Shown here: positions 8,331 to 18,212 of the stretch, piece after piece | How the letters are laid out: the number at the start of each line of letters is the position of its first letter | How positions within the stretch are numbered: position 1 is the stretch's first letter | DNA from: CAYMUR01 sp964393615 | Lineage (GTDB): Bacteria; Planctomycetota; Planctomycetia; Pirellulales; Pirellulaceae | Assembly (NCBI GenBank): GCA_964393615.1 | Contig: CAYMUR010000038.1 | Span: 1 to 42,565, forward strand | Length of the DNA: 42,565 bases | Direction: 5' to 3' | Made by a program: the position numbers and the translations under genes | The notes under the pieces: model-generated | What the model was told of the DNA's origin: nothing | Seen by the model: only the letters and a program-made list of their open reading frames with translations | Database searches by the model: none

Positions 8331-8740
8331 GTGTCCTGGAAATCCGCGATTGCCGGTCGAGGACCTGGCCAATTCCGCCCTCCACCAGAATCTCGGCGCC
8401 AATTCGTGTCGTTGTCGGCGGCAAACGAGCTGTTTTATCGAAAGGGCCACTGCCGTCTTCTTATCGGTGGGGCGTGATTCGATAAAATGGTGGGCGGCGT
8501 TCAAAGGCAGCTTCCAATGTTCTGCTCGTCATCTGTTGTGAACGCCGTTTTGATCATAAAATACACCAAGGGAAAAACAAAGCGATTCCACCGCTACTGC
8601 GGTCGAGTCGGCGCTTGGAGGTAGCGGTGTCCTGTAGTACGATCACAGGATGTCGTTTCATGAAACACCAGCAGACGGTTTCAATTAATTCCAACTGTCA
8701 AACACTTGTCGGAAAGTGAAGAACAATCAGGAGATTTTCA
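8331..8740. other. Intergenic stretch upstream of the second sialidase-like gene
   Basis: 410 bases with no supportable gene. It holds one inverted repeat, CACCGCTAC (8589-8597) and GTAGCGGTG (8621-8629), around a 23-base loop. The ribosome site CAGGAG of the next gene is at the right end. Confidence 0.5.
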
Positions 8741-10063
8741 ATGCCCACCATGGCCAAGATGGTTGTCGTGTTCCTTAGCATGCTGGGAACTCGTCTTGCG
8801 GTTGCTGGTGACACGACCACCCTATCAGCGTCGAAACCGTTGCTGCTCCATTGCCATGGCGCGGTGACAGCGGTGGAAGTGTCCGAACCGACGATCGTGC
8901 ACGAGGATGGTGCCAAGCCGCCGTATTATTATCCACAGACCCCTCTGCTCAAGTTGCAGGATGGGTCGATCGCTCTTTGTGGAACTGCGAACAAGATATT
9001 ACGTTCGACCGATCGTGGGCGAACATGGCAAAAGCAGGAAATGCCACTGTCAGGATTTCAGGCTTTTCAGCGACGTGATCGTTCTTTTTATCTCCTCAAG
9101 AGAGGAGTCAAAATGGCAGAACAGCGTGGAATCTTCCTCTCCAGTCACATGCAAGTAGATAGCCTCGCTGAAATGGTGAATCAAAAGGATACTGCATGGC
9201 GAGAGACCAGTATTTCGGTGCCACAATATAAGGCCGCGGTCGGCGACGATTACAAAACCATCAGCACCGGCCCCGGAATCGAAGTGGCTGCCGAACTGGC
9301 GGATGGGACGCTGTTGGCGCTCGCCTATGGCAACTTTATTGGCGACGATGCTCCGATCAACGGCTTCACGCCCACCAAGGGCGAGGCACCGATGTATCGC
9401 AGTTATCTGTTGACATCCAGCGACGGGGGTGAGACTTGGAAGTATTTTGCGACCATCGCCTACGATGGCGAAACCGGGCAAGAAAGTTTTTGCGAACCGA
9501 GTATGATTCATTTTGGAAACGGTGAACTGCTTGTGGTCATGAGGACCGGCCGTTACGCGCCCCTTCATCAGGCACGATCTTTCGACGGCGGCAAAACATG
9601 GAGCGAGCCGGTTTCGCTGGAGACGCTCGGACTGCAGCCAAAAATGGCGTTGCTCGATAACGGCATACTCGTTTGCAGTTTTGGCTGGCGCCCCATGCGA
9701 TACATTTACTGGGAAGACCCCAATGGTGGATATTATCCAGCGGGACTTGCGGATTACCACAAACGCTACCAAGGAGAAGTTGGCATTCAGGATCCCTCGG
9801 CGGCAGCCGGCGATTATGTCATGTTCAGTCCCGACAAAGGTCACACCTGGAGCCAGCCGCATAAGATCGCCGAACCGTTGACACAGGGATATACCCAAAT
9901 CGCCGCCACCGACACCGAATCGTGTGTTGTGCTTTCGTATCGTTTTGTGTTGCCGGGAAAATCCCGGCAACAAACACTGCGTATTTGGGAACACGATAGC
10001 GAGGATTTCTTAAAGGACATGAAAACACTTTACGAAGCACGCCGTATTACCGTTCGGCCATAA
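8741..10063 (+). CDS. Secreted exo-alpha-sialidase-like protein with four Asp-boxes
   Basis: 440 residues. ATG 8741 follows CAGGAG and opens a signal peptide (MVVVFLSMLGTRLAVAG). Four canonical Asp-boxes (S-x-D-x-G-x-T-W) are visible: STDRGRTWQKQ, SSDGGETWKYF, SFDGGKTWSEP and SPDKGHTWSQP, spread through the protein as expected for the blades of a sialidase or neuraminidase-type propeller. LLVVMRTGR resembles an arginine-bearing strand of the active site. This is a stronger sialidase candidate than the gene at 183-1307. Substrate is unknown; planctomycete members may act on other acidic sugars. It is followed by a 462-base gap, so co-transcription with the downstream pair is doubtful. Confidence 0.87.
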   Translation: MPTMAKMVVVFLSMLGTRLAVAGDTTTLSASKPLLLHCHGAVTAVEVSEPTIVHEDGAKPPYYYPQTPLLKLQDGSIALCGTANKILRSTDRGRTWQKQEMPLSGFQAFQRRDRSFYLLKRGVKMAEQRGIFLSSHMQVDSLAEMVNQKDTAWRETSISVPQYKAAVGDDYKTISTGPGIEVAAELADGTLLALAYGNFIGDDAPINGFTPTKGEAPMYRSYLLTSSDGGETWKYFATIAYDGETGQESFCEPSMIHFGNGELLVVMRTGRYAPLHQARSFDGGKTWSEPVSLETLGLQPKMALLDNGILVCSFGWRPMRYIYWEDPNGGYYPAGLADYHKRYQGEVGIQDPSAAAGDYVMFSPDKGHTWSQPHKIAEPLTQGYTQIAATDTESCVVLSYRFVLPGKSRQQTLRIWEHDSEDFLKDMKTLYEARRITVRP

Positions 10064-10525
10064 GAGAGGCGTAATGAATCTCCACACGCCACCTGGAAAT
10101 CTGCTAGGTAGCACCGGTGTGCTCGCGCATGCGAAAAGGCCAGGAAGCAATGCTCCGTGGGAGCAATGATATGAGCGTCCTGTGAGGCGCACTGTTACGC
10201 TTGACGCCAACCGAGAGGCGGTCTACATCCCGACCGTCGATGATTGCTCGAGGCCATTTAGAAAGGTGGCCGTGACGAGCTCACGGTGCGACAGGCGACG
10301 GAAACGTTTCACAGGAAAGACTCCGTTACTTCTTCCAGTCGATATTCCATACGCGTCGCTTGTTGCCGGTGCCACGTGATTCACCCGTGAAATCAGTGTC
10401 TCGAGTTGCAGCAACAAGTGTTGTTGGCAGGAAAGGTTGTTAGCGATCGTTGACCCACCGTTGGAGGTCTCGTAACATAGTAGGTGACGTGTGTCAGGCA
10501 TAAGCGATCGGGTGGGTGACGAACG
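10064..10525. other. Intergenic stretch before PSCyt/DUF1501 pair A
   Basis: 462 bases without a supportable gene on either strand. Short open frames have no ribosome site or recognised domain. It presumably holds the terminator of the sialidase-like gene and the promoter of pair A, but I could not place either with confidence. Confidence 0.5.
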
Positions 10526-12371
10526 ATGAACAGCCGACTGACCGAAAAACTCGTTATCATTTTCCTAACGGCTGCTGTGTCGACTGGGGCGGAACAAGAA
10601 AATCCAGGTAGCGGGAGTTTTGAGGAACCTATTCGTCTGGGGTCAGCCGATTCGAAACAGACTGCTAGCGAACAGGGCCACGAGTTCTGGTCGTTTCAAC
10701 CTCTGCGGCCAGCGTTGCCGTTGGTCCTGGCGACACGGCAGGGGAATTGGTCGCATACGATGATGGACTGGTTCGTGCTGGAAAAGCTTGAGGAGGAAGA
10801 GCTACAACTGAGCCCCGAAGCAAATCGTTCGACGCTAATCCGACGCCTCTATTTTGACGTATTGGGACTGCCACCGTCACCCGAACAAGTTTTAAGGTTT
10901 GTCCAAGACGAATCCCCCCTCGCGTACAGTCAGCTTATCGACCGCCTGTTAGGGAATCCGCATTACGGTGAGCGGTGGGCCCGACATTGGCTCGACATTG
11001 CCCGTTTCGCCGAAAGCAACGGTTTTGAAAGAGACGAGGATCGGCCAAGTGCCTACCGGTATCGTGATTTCCTCATCGAAACACTGAACCAAGATCTACC
11101 TTACCACCAGTTCGTCAGCTGGCAAGTCGCGGGCGATTTGCTGGCTCCTGGCAATTCCTTGGCCAATGCGGCAACCGGCTTTTTAGTGGGTGGTGTCGCC
11201 AACATTACACAAACCGAAAAGGAGTTCGAGCGAGATCGCTACGACGAACTTGATGACATGGCGACCACCGTTGGAACCGCGTTCTTGGGGCTTACCATCG
11301 GTTGTGCCCGCTGCCACGATCACAAGTATGATCCGATTTCCCAACGCGAATATTACCGTTTCCTTGCATCGTTTGCCAAGACAGTCGGACGTCCTGTTCC
11401 TTTAAAGAAAACGACAGCGCACGAGGGTGGCGAAATGGAAATGGTGTACGCCGCCAAGGAAATCGGAGCTCGCTTCAGTAATACGNNNNNNNNNNTCGAC
11501 CGACGACCGATGGACTAAACAGGGACAGGGACCGGTGCCCTTGCGGATCGCACTCGCGAATTGGCTGACCGATGTTGAATTTGGTGCTGGCAGATTGCTG
11601 GCGCGGGTGATCGTCAACCGGCTCTGGCAGCATCATATGGGAGTTGGTCTGGTATCGACGCCGAGTGACTTTGGCAGCCGTTCTGGCCGTCCATCGCATC
11701 CCGAGCTATTGGACTGGCTGGCCCTGCAATTAATCCGACATGACTGGCAGTTAAAACCAATTCACCGGTTGATCATGACGAGTGCTGTCTATAGGCAGAG
11801 CTACCGCCAGGACCGAGTCGCGGCCCGTATCGATCCGCAAAATCGACTGCTTTGGCGCCGCTCTTTACGGAGGTTGGACGCCGAGGTGATCCGGGACGCC
11901 ATGTTGGCCGTGAGTGGAGTCCTGGATATGGCCATGTTTGGACCGGGCACACTGGACGAGGCGTCACGGCGGCGCAGTATTTATTTCACCGTGAAGCGCA
12001 GTGAATTAATGAAATCGCTCCAGCGATTCGATGCTCCCGATGCCTTGCAAGGGATGGGACGGCGTCAGACGACGACAGTGGCTCCCCAGGCGTTGTTTAT
12101 CTTAAATAATAAGCAGGTGACTTCGTATGCAGAGTCTTTCGCACGACGGATCAAGTCAGTCACGACAGCCGAATTGACGCGTGCCGTCGATAACGCGTTT
12201 CTAGTCGCTGTCTCGCGTGTCCCACGACCGGACGAGCGCACGCAGATGGTTGGTTTCGTCAAGAATCGGATGGCAATGCTCTCCGCATCCCAAGATCCGG
12301 AACCCCAACACGCCCTAAGTGATTTGTGCCACCTGTTGTTGTGTTGCAATGAATTCATTTACGTCGAGTAA
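10526..12371 (+). CDS. DUF1549/DUF1553 protein (PSCyt family), pair A; interrupted by assembly gap
   Basis: The left part starts at ATG 10526 with a signal peptide (LVIIFLTAAVSTGA), goes straight to DUF1549 (WFVLEKLEEEEL, RLYFDVLGLPPSPEQV, HYGERWARHWLDIARF) and ends with the CARCHDHKYDP motif near residue 260. The right part, in a different frame, is DUF1553 (ARVIVNRLWQHHMG, HPELLDWLALQL, RRLDAEVIRDAM, ending CCNEFIYVE). The two are joined by ten N, a placeholder of unknown true length, so the frame change is not evidence of a pseudogene. Unlike the copy at 25435, no N-terminal PSCyt1 cytochrome domain is present. CxxCH suggests haem or metal binding, but the role of the family is unknown. 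The DUF1501 partner starts 24 bases later, so the two are likely co-transcribed. Confidence 0.88.
11486..11495. other. Assembly gap (ten N)
   Basis: Ten N join two contigs inside the DUF1549/DUF1553 gene. In relatives, the linker between CARCHDHK and the NRLWQ block is longer than what remains here, so the gap probably hides some tens of codons. Confidence 0.95.
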
Positions 12372-12395
12372 CAAAATCCGTTTTGAGTGTCCATC

Positions 12396-13853
12396 ATGAC
12401 CAATAAATGCAGTCAGGTCGGTGTGGTCTGGTCTCGGCGACAGTTGCTGGAACAGAGTGGCATGGGATTTGGTTGGCTCGCCGCGGCCAATCTGTTGAAC
12501 CGGAGTGGTCTGCCCACGGCCACCGCGGGCGAAACGGACCGATCTGGGGCATTCTCTGCTCGACGGTCACACGCGCGTCCCAAGGCGATATCAGTAATCT
12601 GGATCGTGCTCAACGGAGGCCCCAGTCAGATGGATACTTGGGACTACAAACCGGAACTACAGAGGCGAGACGGGCAGACGTTCGCAGGTGCCGACACGGC
12701 GACAGGTTTTTTTAAAACCAGCGGTCGGCTGATGAAGTCACCTTTCAAATTTCGCCGGCACGGTGAATCGGAAACTTGGGCGTCGGAGATTTTTCCGGGC
12801 ATTGCGCGGCATGTGGACGACATGGCGTTTATTCATTCTTGTCATACCGAATCGAACAATCACTCGCCAGCCCTGTTTCAGCTTAACACGGGGCTGAATC
12901 GCATGGGATTTCCCTGTGTCGGATCCTGGGTGACCTATGGGCTGGGGACGGAAAACGATGATCTTCCTGCATTTTTAGTGATGACCGACGCAAAAGGACG
13001 AGGGTTACCGAAAGGGCGCGCGATGAACTGGGGAGCAGGTTTCCTGCCGAGCGCCTACCAGGGCGTAAGGCTTAACAACGAAGGACCCGCGATCGACGAT
13101 CTCTTGCCTGGTCAGGAGCGACCAGCCAATCAACAACGTTCACTTTTGGACGCCCTCGAATCGCTGAATCGGAAACACTACGAGCGGTATCAAAATGAAA
13201 GTGATCTACTGGCGAGGATTGAATCCTTTGAGTTGGCATTTCGCATGCAGGCCAGGGCACCGCATGTGCTGGACGTCGAGGGCGAAACAGAGATGACGCG
13301 ACGAGCCTACGGACTCGACAACCAGAAGTGCACGCATTTTTCCAGGCAATGCTTGATGGCTCGCCGTTTGGTCGAGCAGGGTGTGCGTTTCGTACAAATT
13401 TACAGTGGGGGAACCGGTAACGTGGACAGTTGGGACGCCCATAAAAGTATTCTCAAGAATCACGTTACCTTTGCAGCAGAGGTCGATCAGCCGATCAGTG
13501 CGTTGTTAACGGATTTAAAGCAGCGCGGCCTGCTCGATTCGACGTTGATTGTCTGTGGTGGTGAATTCGGCCGCACGTCGGACTCTCAAGGTACGGATAC
13601 GGGACGCGATCACAACCCGAATGCTTTTACTACCTGGCTCGCCGGTGGCGGGACCAAGGGTGGAACCCACTTTGGCGCCTCTGACGAGTTAGGTTACCAG
13701 GCGGTAGAAAATCGCACCACGGTACACGATCTCCATGCCACGATTCTGCATTTGCTGGGCGTCGACCACGAACAGTTGACTTACCGATTCAATGGCCGTG
13801 ACTATCGTCTGACCGACGTCTACGGAAACGTGATCTTGGACATCATCGCCTGA
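12396..13853 (+). CDS. DUF1501 protein, pair A
   Basis: 485 residues from ATG 12396; an in-frame GTG at 12387 is possible but has no ribosome site, and the site before 12396 is also weak, so translation may depend on the upstream gene. The N-terminus has a Tat-like leader (SRRQLLEQSGMGFGWLAAANLL), meaning export in folded form. Typical DUF1501 blocks follow: NGGPSQMDTWDYKP, FKFRRHGESE, SWVTYGLGTEN, GGEFGRT, GRDHNP and VHDLHATILHLLG. Family knowledge: DUF1501 has an alkaline phosphatase/sulfatase-like fold, and the conserved D, DH and H residues may bind metal. No reaction is established. It follows its DUF1549/DUF1553 partner by 24 bases. Confidence 0.9.
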   Translation: MTNKCSQVGVVWSRRQLLEQSGMGFGWLAAANLLNRSGLPTATAGETDRSGAFSARRSHARPKAISVIWIVLNGGPSQMDTWDYKPELQRRDGQTFAGADTATGFFKTSGRLMKSPFKFRRHGESETWASEIFPGIARHVDDMAFIHSCHTESNNHSPALFQLNTGLNRMGFPCVGSWVTYGLGTENDDLPAFLVMTDAKGRGLPKGRAMNWGAGFLPSAYQGVRLNNEGPAIDDLLPGQERPANQQRSLLDALESLNRKHYERYQNESDLLARIESFELAFRMQARAPHVLDVEGETEMTRRAYGLDNQKCTHFSRQCLMARRLVEQGVRFVQIYSGGTGNVDSWDAHKSILKNHVTFAAEVDQPISALLTDLKQRGLLDSTLIVCGGEFGRTSDSQGTDTGRDHNPNAFTTWLAGGGTKGGTHFGASDELGYQAVENRTTVHDLHATILHLLGVDHEQLTYRFNGRDYRLTDVYGNVILDIIA

Positions 13854-14241
13854 TAAAATACGTTGTTTTCACTCGCTTGTGCGTCCTGGCAGTATTCCTG
13901 GCAATCGCCAGCTCCACCCTGCGTATTTTAAACATTGCGGTAGCTGCTCCCCATACATCCTGGTTAACATTTCCAATAGCAACCAGCCACATTCTCCTTT
14001 TTTTAAGTGTGTGGGTATTGTTCCATTCATCGAAGAGATACACGTATTCCGCAGCATGAGTCGCACCACTACCCCCTATTGCGGACCATCGCGGCCACCT
14101 TGCGCCTGCAATTCGTTCCAGCCGGGTTTCCCTGGCAGCCTGGTTGTTTTAGGGTGTGAGAAACAGTCGTCGATTGGTTTGTCATTTATTGAATGGAATG
14201 CCTGCTGTTCACCAGGCATCGTCCCTGAGAAACAACCCAAT
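13854..14241. other. Intergenic stretch with a possible small hydrophobic frame
   Basis: 388 bases with no firm gene. From TTG 13877 to the stop at 14057-14059, a 60-codon frame reads as two hydrophobic segments (LCVLAVFLAIASS and ILLFLSVWVLF), like a small membrane protein, but there is no ribosome site and the frame is open back into the preceding gene. The right half may be the worn front of the oxidoreductase relic that follows. Confidence 0.35.
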
Positions 14242-14436
14242 TGTGGAGTAGAAATTGGTGCTCGTTCGGCCGCTTTGTGTCACCTGGGAAACATTGCGAC
14301 CCTTCACCGTGCAGAACTCGGTGGAAGATCGCTTCGCTGGGATCCACAAAACTGGCACTTTATCAACAACGACGCCGCCAACCTGTGGCAAGATTATCCG
14401 TCTCCACGACGTGAGGGTTATGCATTAAACGTCTAG
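14242..14436 (+). pseudogene. C-terminal relic of a Gfo/Idh/MocA-family oxidoreductase
   Basis: The frame reads CGVEIGARSAALCHLGNIAT, then GGRSLRWDPQNWHF, NNDAAN and PRREGYALNV before a stop at 14434-14436. This is the order of the C-terminus of planctomycete NAD(P)-dependent dehydrogenases of this family (VEVGxRSAxLCHLGNIA, LGRxLxWDP, DxEAN, PxRxGYxL). Only about 64 residues remain; the Rossmann domain and start are missing upstream. Intact members often sit beside glycan-degradation genes, so this probably marks a lost sugar dehydrogenase. Confidence 0.7.
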
Positions 14437-14545
14437 CTTTTACAGAACTATGTTTCCGGAATGGCAAGTCATGCAAGCGGCGTGGATCAACAACAGGAAA
14501 ACATGGCACACGTACTGAAACAGTTTTCGATCCGGTGAGTAAACG

Positions 14546-15682
14546 ATGCAACACAGCGAATTATCTGCCGTGAATTCGGCACCAGGTGAATCAGACCGCA
14601 TTGAATCGATCGATGCACTGCGTGGCTTTGATATGTTTTGGATCGTGGGGGGTGCCAGCCTGGTAACCCGCCTCCACAAAATTACCCACAACGAAATTTT
14701 CGACGTTGTGGCAAATCAATTCACGCACGTTTCCTGGGAAGGCTGTCACTTCTATGATATTATCTTTCCCCTTTTTGTTTTCCTGATGGGGACTTCGACC
14801 GTCTTTTCATTGCGCAAGGTCGTAGCACGCGATGGTCTGGGCGCCGGCTATCGTCGCCTTCTTGTCCGCGCGATTGTCATCTACCTGTTGGGGTTGTTTT
14901 ACTACGGCGGGATGAGTCGCGACGCGGGACCAGAAATGTTTCGCTATGTGGGGGTACTGCAACGGATCGCTATCTGTTACTTGGCGGGTGGCGTCCTGTT
15001 TTTGAATTGTCGGTTTCGAGGCTTGATCATCAGCTGTGCGGGGTTGTTGATTGGTTACTGGATCCTCATGGCGTTTGTTGCGGTTCCTGGGATGGGAGTC
15101 GGTAATTTTTCCGAAGGCAAAAACCTGGCGAATTATTTGGATCAAAGGTTCTTGCCGGGGTACAAATGGGATGGCCACTGGGATCCCGAAGGGTTGCTCA
15201 GTACGCTCCCAGCGATCGGAACCGGCTTGTGTGGTATTTTTGCCGGACTGCTGCTACACCGCGTTGACCTGACCCCCAAGCAAAAGTTTTTTGGATTAGT
15301 CCTTGCTGGCACCATCTGTTTACTAACGGGCTGGTTGTGGAGCCTGCAGTTCCCGATCGTGAAAAAGCTTTGGACATCTTCCTTTGTATTGGTGACCGCG
15401 GGCTGGAGCTATTGGTTTTTGGCAGTGTTCTATCTGACGATCGACATATGGCGAGTACGTGTCTGGGCCCAGCCCTTTGTGTGGCTCGGCATGAATGCCA
15501 TTGCCATCTATATGCTCACCAATCTGGTAAGTTTTCGGCAGGTGGTGCGCCGCATGGTGCATGAACCCGTCCTGGAGATTGTCGCACCTTATGACGACTT
15601 GTTTGTTTCCTCACTTGCACTGTCCTTGACGATCGCAGTCTGCTATATCCTTTACCGCCAACGCATTTTCATTCGCGTGTAG
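14546..15682 (+). CDS. NagX/HGSNAT-type membrane acetyltransferase (DUF5009-like)
   Basis: 378 residues from ATG 14546, with GGTGAG a few bases upstream. It is a multi-pass membrane protein with the family signatures SIDALRGFDMFWI (residues 21-33), FPLFVFLMG, WDPEGLLSTLPAI, KKLWTSSFVL and WLGMNAIAIYML. Family knowledge: lysosomal heparan-alpha-glucosaminide N-acetyltransferase moves an acetyl group from acetyl-CoA across the membrane to glucosamine through an acetylated His in the segment H-A-S-W-N-G; here H61 lies in THVSWEG, the same place, so the catalytic residue is kept. The likely job is acetylation of an amino sugar at the outer face of the inner membrane. This fits the neighbouring PIG-L deacetylase and sialidase-like genes. 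It ends 94 bases from the convergent GH32-like gene. Confidence 0.88.
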   Translation: MQHSELSAVNSAPGESDRIESIDALRGFDMFWIVGGASLVTRLHKITHNEIFDVVANQFTHVSWEGCHFYDIIFPLFVFLMGTSTVFSLRKVVARDGLGAGYRRLLVRAIVIYLLGLFYYGGMSRDAGPEMFRYVGVLQRIAICYLAGGVLFLNCRFRGLIISCAGLLIGYWILMAFVAVPGMGVGNFSEGKNLANYLDQRFLPGYKWDGHWDPEGLLSTLPAIGTGLCGIFAGLLLHRVDLTPKQKFFGLVLAGTICLLTGWLWSLQFPIVKKLWTSSFVLVTAGWSYWFLAVFYLTIDIWRVRVWAQPFVWLGMNAIAIYMLTNLVSFRQVVRRMVHEPVLEIVAPYDDLFVSSLALSLTIAVCYILYRQRIFIRV

Positions 15683-15776
15683 TAACGTCGACCCTGCATC
15701 GCGTTTGCTGTCGGACTTCTTGGTAGCCGCTGCGTAGATCAACAAAAGACCGATGTTGGCGGTTTCCAGATTTCAT

Positions 15777-18128
15777 TCAGAACGGATTGCTGGGCATCAT
15801 TTCCCAGGCATCGATCGAGCTAAAAGTCGCGGGTCCACCTGTACTGAATACCTTGATTTCCTGACTGTCCCAACGGAATGGGTAGACGCGGCGCGCAATC
15901 GATTGTCGGTCGTTTGCGTAAATCTCAACGACCGGTTTATCTAGAAAAACGCGCAGACGGAGCGGTTCGTCCTCGCCGAGCTCAAAGGGCGCGCGCTCCA
16001 CTTTGCTGAAATCCGCATGTGAGCTCCGTGACATGTCCATCACGATTTCTTTGGCCTGCCGGTCGTAATACAATCGAGTGCCATCCTGGCCGTCCGGACT
16101 GGCGCGTACTTCCAAGCCGAATTGCGTTGCTCCCTGGCCCGGATGAATAACGATCTCCAATTCGCACATGTCGCCGGAGACAACATCCAGTTTCTTCGAC
16201 TCTCCGCCGACAAGTTGGACGGGTGCAAATTGCTGATGGTTGTAACGCAGTTCTTTCAGCTCTTCAATCGGACGAATTCCAAGATGGCCTGTTGGATCAA
16301 GCCAAAGTGAACGAGGTAATCCATACACGCCTGTCCAGCCTCGTACGGAGTCGTCGGTAGGAGGGTTGTCTAGCAGCCAGGCCCACATGATTTGCCGCCC
16401 ATCAGGTCCAAGAACGGATTCCGGCGCAAAGAAGGCATTGTCGACCCATGACATGCGACCATGCTTTTCGGGCAGGAAACGGTCTTTTACGCGGTCGTAG
16501 TGGCCGATGAAATACTGGCAACCTCGGTTGTGGCTAATGAAGAGCATTAGGTGTTTGTCGCTCGCCGGTCCGCCGTCTGGACTGCTGGGAAGTGGCAAAA
16601 ACACAGGGCACATATTGTCTTCGCTTTGATCGGTCCAATCGGGATTCCGTTCGTAGAAAACTCCCCGGTATTTCCAGTCATAGAGATCTAGTGACTCGAA
16701 CAGGTAAACACGGTCGCCCTGGAACTGGAGCGGAGAATCCGGCTCGCGACCGTATTTATCGAGTACCAGGATATTACCCGTCAACATATAATACTTGCCA
16801 TCTTTCTTCCAAATGTTCGAGGGGTCGGCAGTGCCGTAAACAACTTTGTTCCCCTGTGGGTCGGTCGTCTCGGTAATGCCCCACTCCGTCGATTCAATGG
16901 CAGGATATGACATGAGTGACCAGCGGTCAAAATGTCGGTCCCCGGTGCTCTTGTAGATGCCGATCCCATTGGTATTGCCAAAAATCCAATAAGAGAGGTA
17001 GGCCGTTCCATCGTCGTCGATGAATGCCCCACCGCTAAAACCTCCTTTGTCTTGCGGACCTTTTCCGATCGCGTCTTCATGGAGTCGCCAATGTAATAGG
17101 TCTCGTGTCGAAGCGTGTCCCCAGCAAAACGTCTTATCGGCATCCGTGTCACGCCGGTAGAGATACATGAGGTGATATCGCCCGTTGGCATAAAAACTTC
17201 CGTTCGGATCACCTGGGATACCACGTCCTTCGGGGATTACAAAATGGTAGCCGGGCCGTGTAGGATCAGCGAGGAATTTTTCTCGCAAAGCACGGGCCGT
17301 TTCGGGAACAGACGGTGCGACTTGGTTGGCATCTTTTTTGAACTCTTGAGCGGGATTGCCCTGTGATGCCATGACCCAGTCGTTCGGACCGAGTTGCAAT
17401 GCCCCGTCGGAGATATTTGCCTTACCGACCGCGCGTATTTTCGCAAATCGGCCGGTCCATTCTTGCATGCCAGATTCTCCAAAAGCCCACCAAGCCCAAG
17501 GTCGCAAGGCCGCATCGTGTTTGCCAGGTTTCAAGGCGGCGATCGCTTTCTGCGGTAGGGCAACCGGATAAATCCTGGCATCCAAAATTTTTCCGGAGAA
17601 ATAGGCATGCTCTTCGGCGGCCCCGACGTAACGGCGTCCAAAGAGAACATTCGCGTCGCTGCCAAAGGAAGGCGGATCCTTGTCCGTTGTATACTGTGCG
17701 TAGAGTTGGCTATTTCGGTAAAGCGTTACTTGGCGACCCTGGTAAACGACAGCCAGCTGCACATATTTCTCTGGTCCGGCGGTTTCGATCGGATAATCGT
17801 CTTGCTGTTTTTCGGTTCGAAGGTGAAATTCGCTACCCGCCATCCATTTTGCTGGCATGATTTCGCCGAATACAATGGCATCGAACTCGCCAGAATGATT
17901 GGTTTCCAAGGTAAGCACCGAGCCACCCTGTTGTTGGTAATTTGCGGGAGAACACCAAACGACAAATGTTTTATCCTTAAGCAATTGTGATTGGAGAAGC
18001 GGTGACTCGCTGCGCGCGACGGTGGCCAGGTGAAATCCGCTGACTACCGTCAAAAGCACGAAACAAATGAATGAAAGCCGAAGAATCTGGGTAAATCCAG
18101 AACGAACACCAAGTAATGAACGATACAC
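15777..18128 (-). CDS. GH32-like glycoside hydrolase with N-terminal LamG-like domain
   Basis: 783 residues from GTG 18128, chosen because ACGAGGAG lies 7 bases upstream and a signal peptide follows (LSFICFVLLTVVSGFHLATVARS); the frame is open to 18206. Residues of about 50-205 look like a concanavalin/LamG domain (VQLAVVYQGRQVTLYRN, FSGKILDARIY). The five-bladed GH32 propeller follows from about residue 280: GDPNG carries the expected nucleophile (D307), GHASTRDLLHW and GGAF match, and a C-terminal beta-sandwich (LRLRVFLDKPVVEIYANDR) closes the protein. Two motifs are altered: the usual RDP is ADP (D435), and the acid/base EC motif is MC (M506-C507) within SEDNMCPVF. It may be a GH32 side branch with another substrate rather than a true fructanase. 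It is exported. Confidence 0.85.
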   Translation of the reverse strand: MYRSLLGVRSGFTQILRLSFICFVLLTVVSGFHLATVARSESPLLQSQLLKDKTFVVWCSPANYQQQGGSVLTLETNHSGEFDAIVFGEIMPAKWMAGSEFHLRTEKQQDDYPIETAGPEKYVQLAVVYQGRQVTLYRNSQLYAQYTTDKDPPSFGSDANVLFGRRYVGAAEEHAYFSGKILDARIYPVALPQKAIAALKPGKHDAALRPWAWWAFGESGMQEWTGRFAKIRAVGKANISDGALQLGPNDWVMASQGNPAQEFKKDANQVAPSVPETARALREKFLADPTRPGYHFVIPEGRGIPGDPNGSFYANGRYHLMYLYRRDTDADKTFCWGHASTRDLLHWRLHEDAIGKGPQDKGGFSGGAFIDDDGTAYLSYWIFGNTNGIGIYKSTGDRHFDRWSLMSYPAIESTEWGITETTDPQGNKVVYGTADPSNIWKKDGKYYMLTGNILVLDKYGREPDSPLQFQGDRVYLFESLDLYDWKYRGVFYERNPDWTDQSEDNMCPVFLPLPSSPDGGPASDKHLMLFISHNRGCQYFIGHYDRVKDRFLPEKHGRMSWVDNAFFAPESVLGPDGRQIMWAWLLDNPPTDDSVRGWTGVYGLPRSLWLDPTGHLGIRPIEELKELRYNHQQFAPVQLVGGESKKLDVVSGDMCELEIVIHPGQGATQFGLEVRASPDGQDGTRLYYDRQAKEIVMDMSRSSHADFSKVERAPFELGEDEPLRLRVFLDKPVVEIYANDRQSIARRVYPFRWDSQEIKVFSTGGPATFSSIDAWEMMPSNPF

Positions 18129-18212
18129 GTGATGACTCCTCGTGGTTTCTCGATAGGATAGACTCTTTATGGGTGCTATGGAATTACCATGCTGCACCAT
18201 TTCCACTGTTTT

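Noticed and set aside
8283..8477. Collagen-like small protein (GNPGVPGNPG)
   Set aside because: The motif comes from a two-copy 18-base DNA repeat; there is no ribosome site or leader and the rest is not collagen-like.
9050..9994. Antisense frame of 314 codons inside the second sialidase-like gene
   Set aside because: The plus-strand gene has a leader and four Asp-boxes; the antisense product matches nothing known to me.
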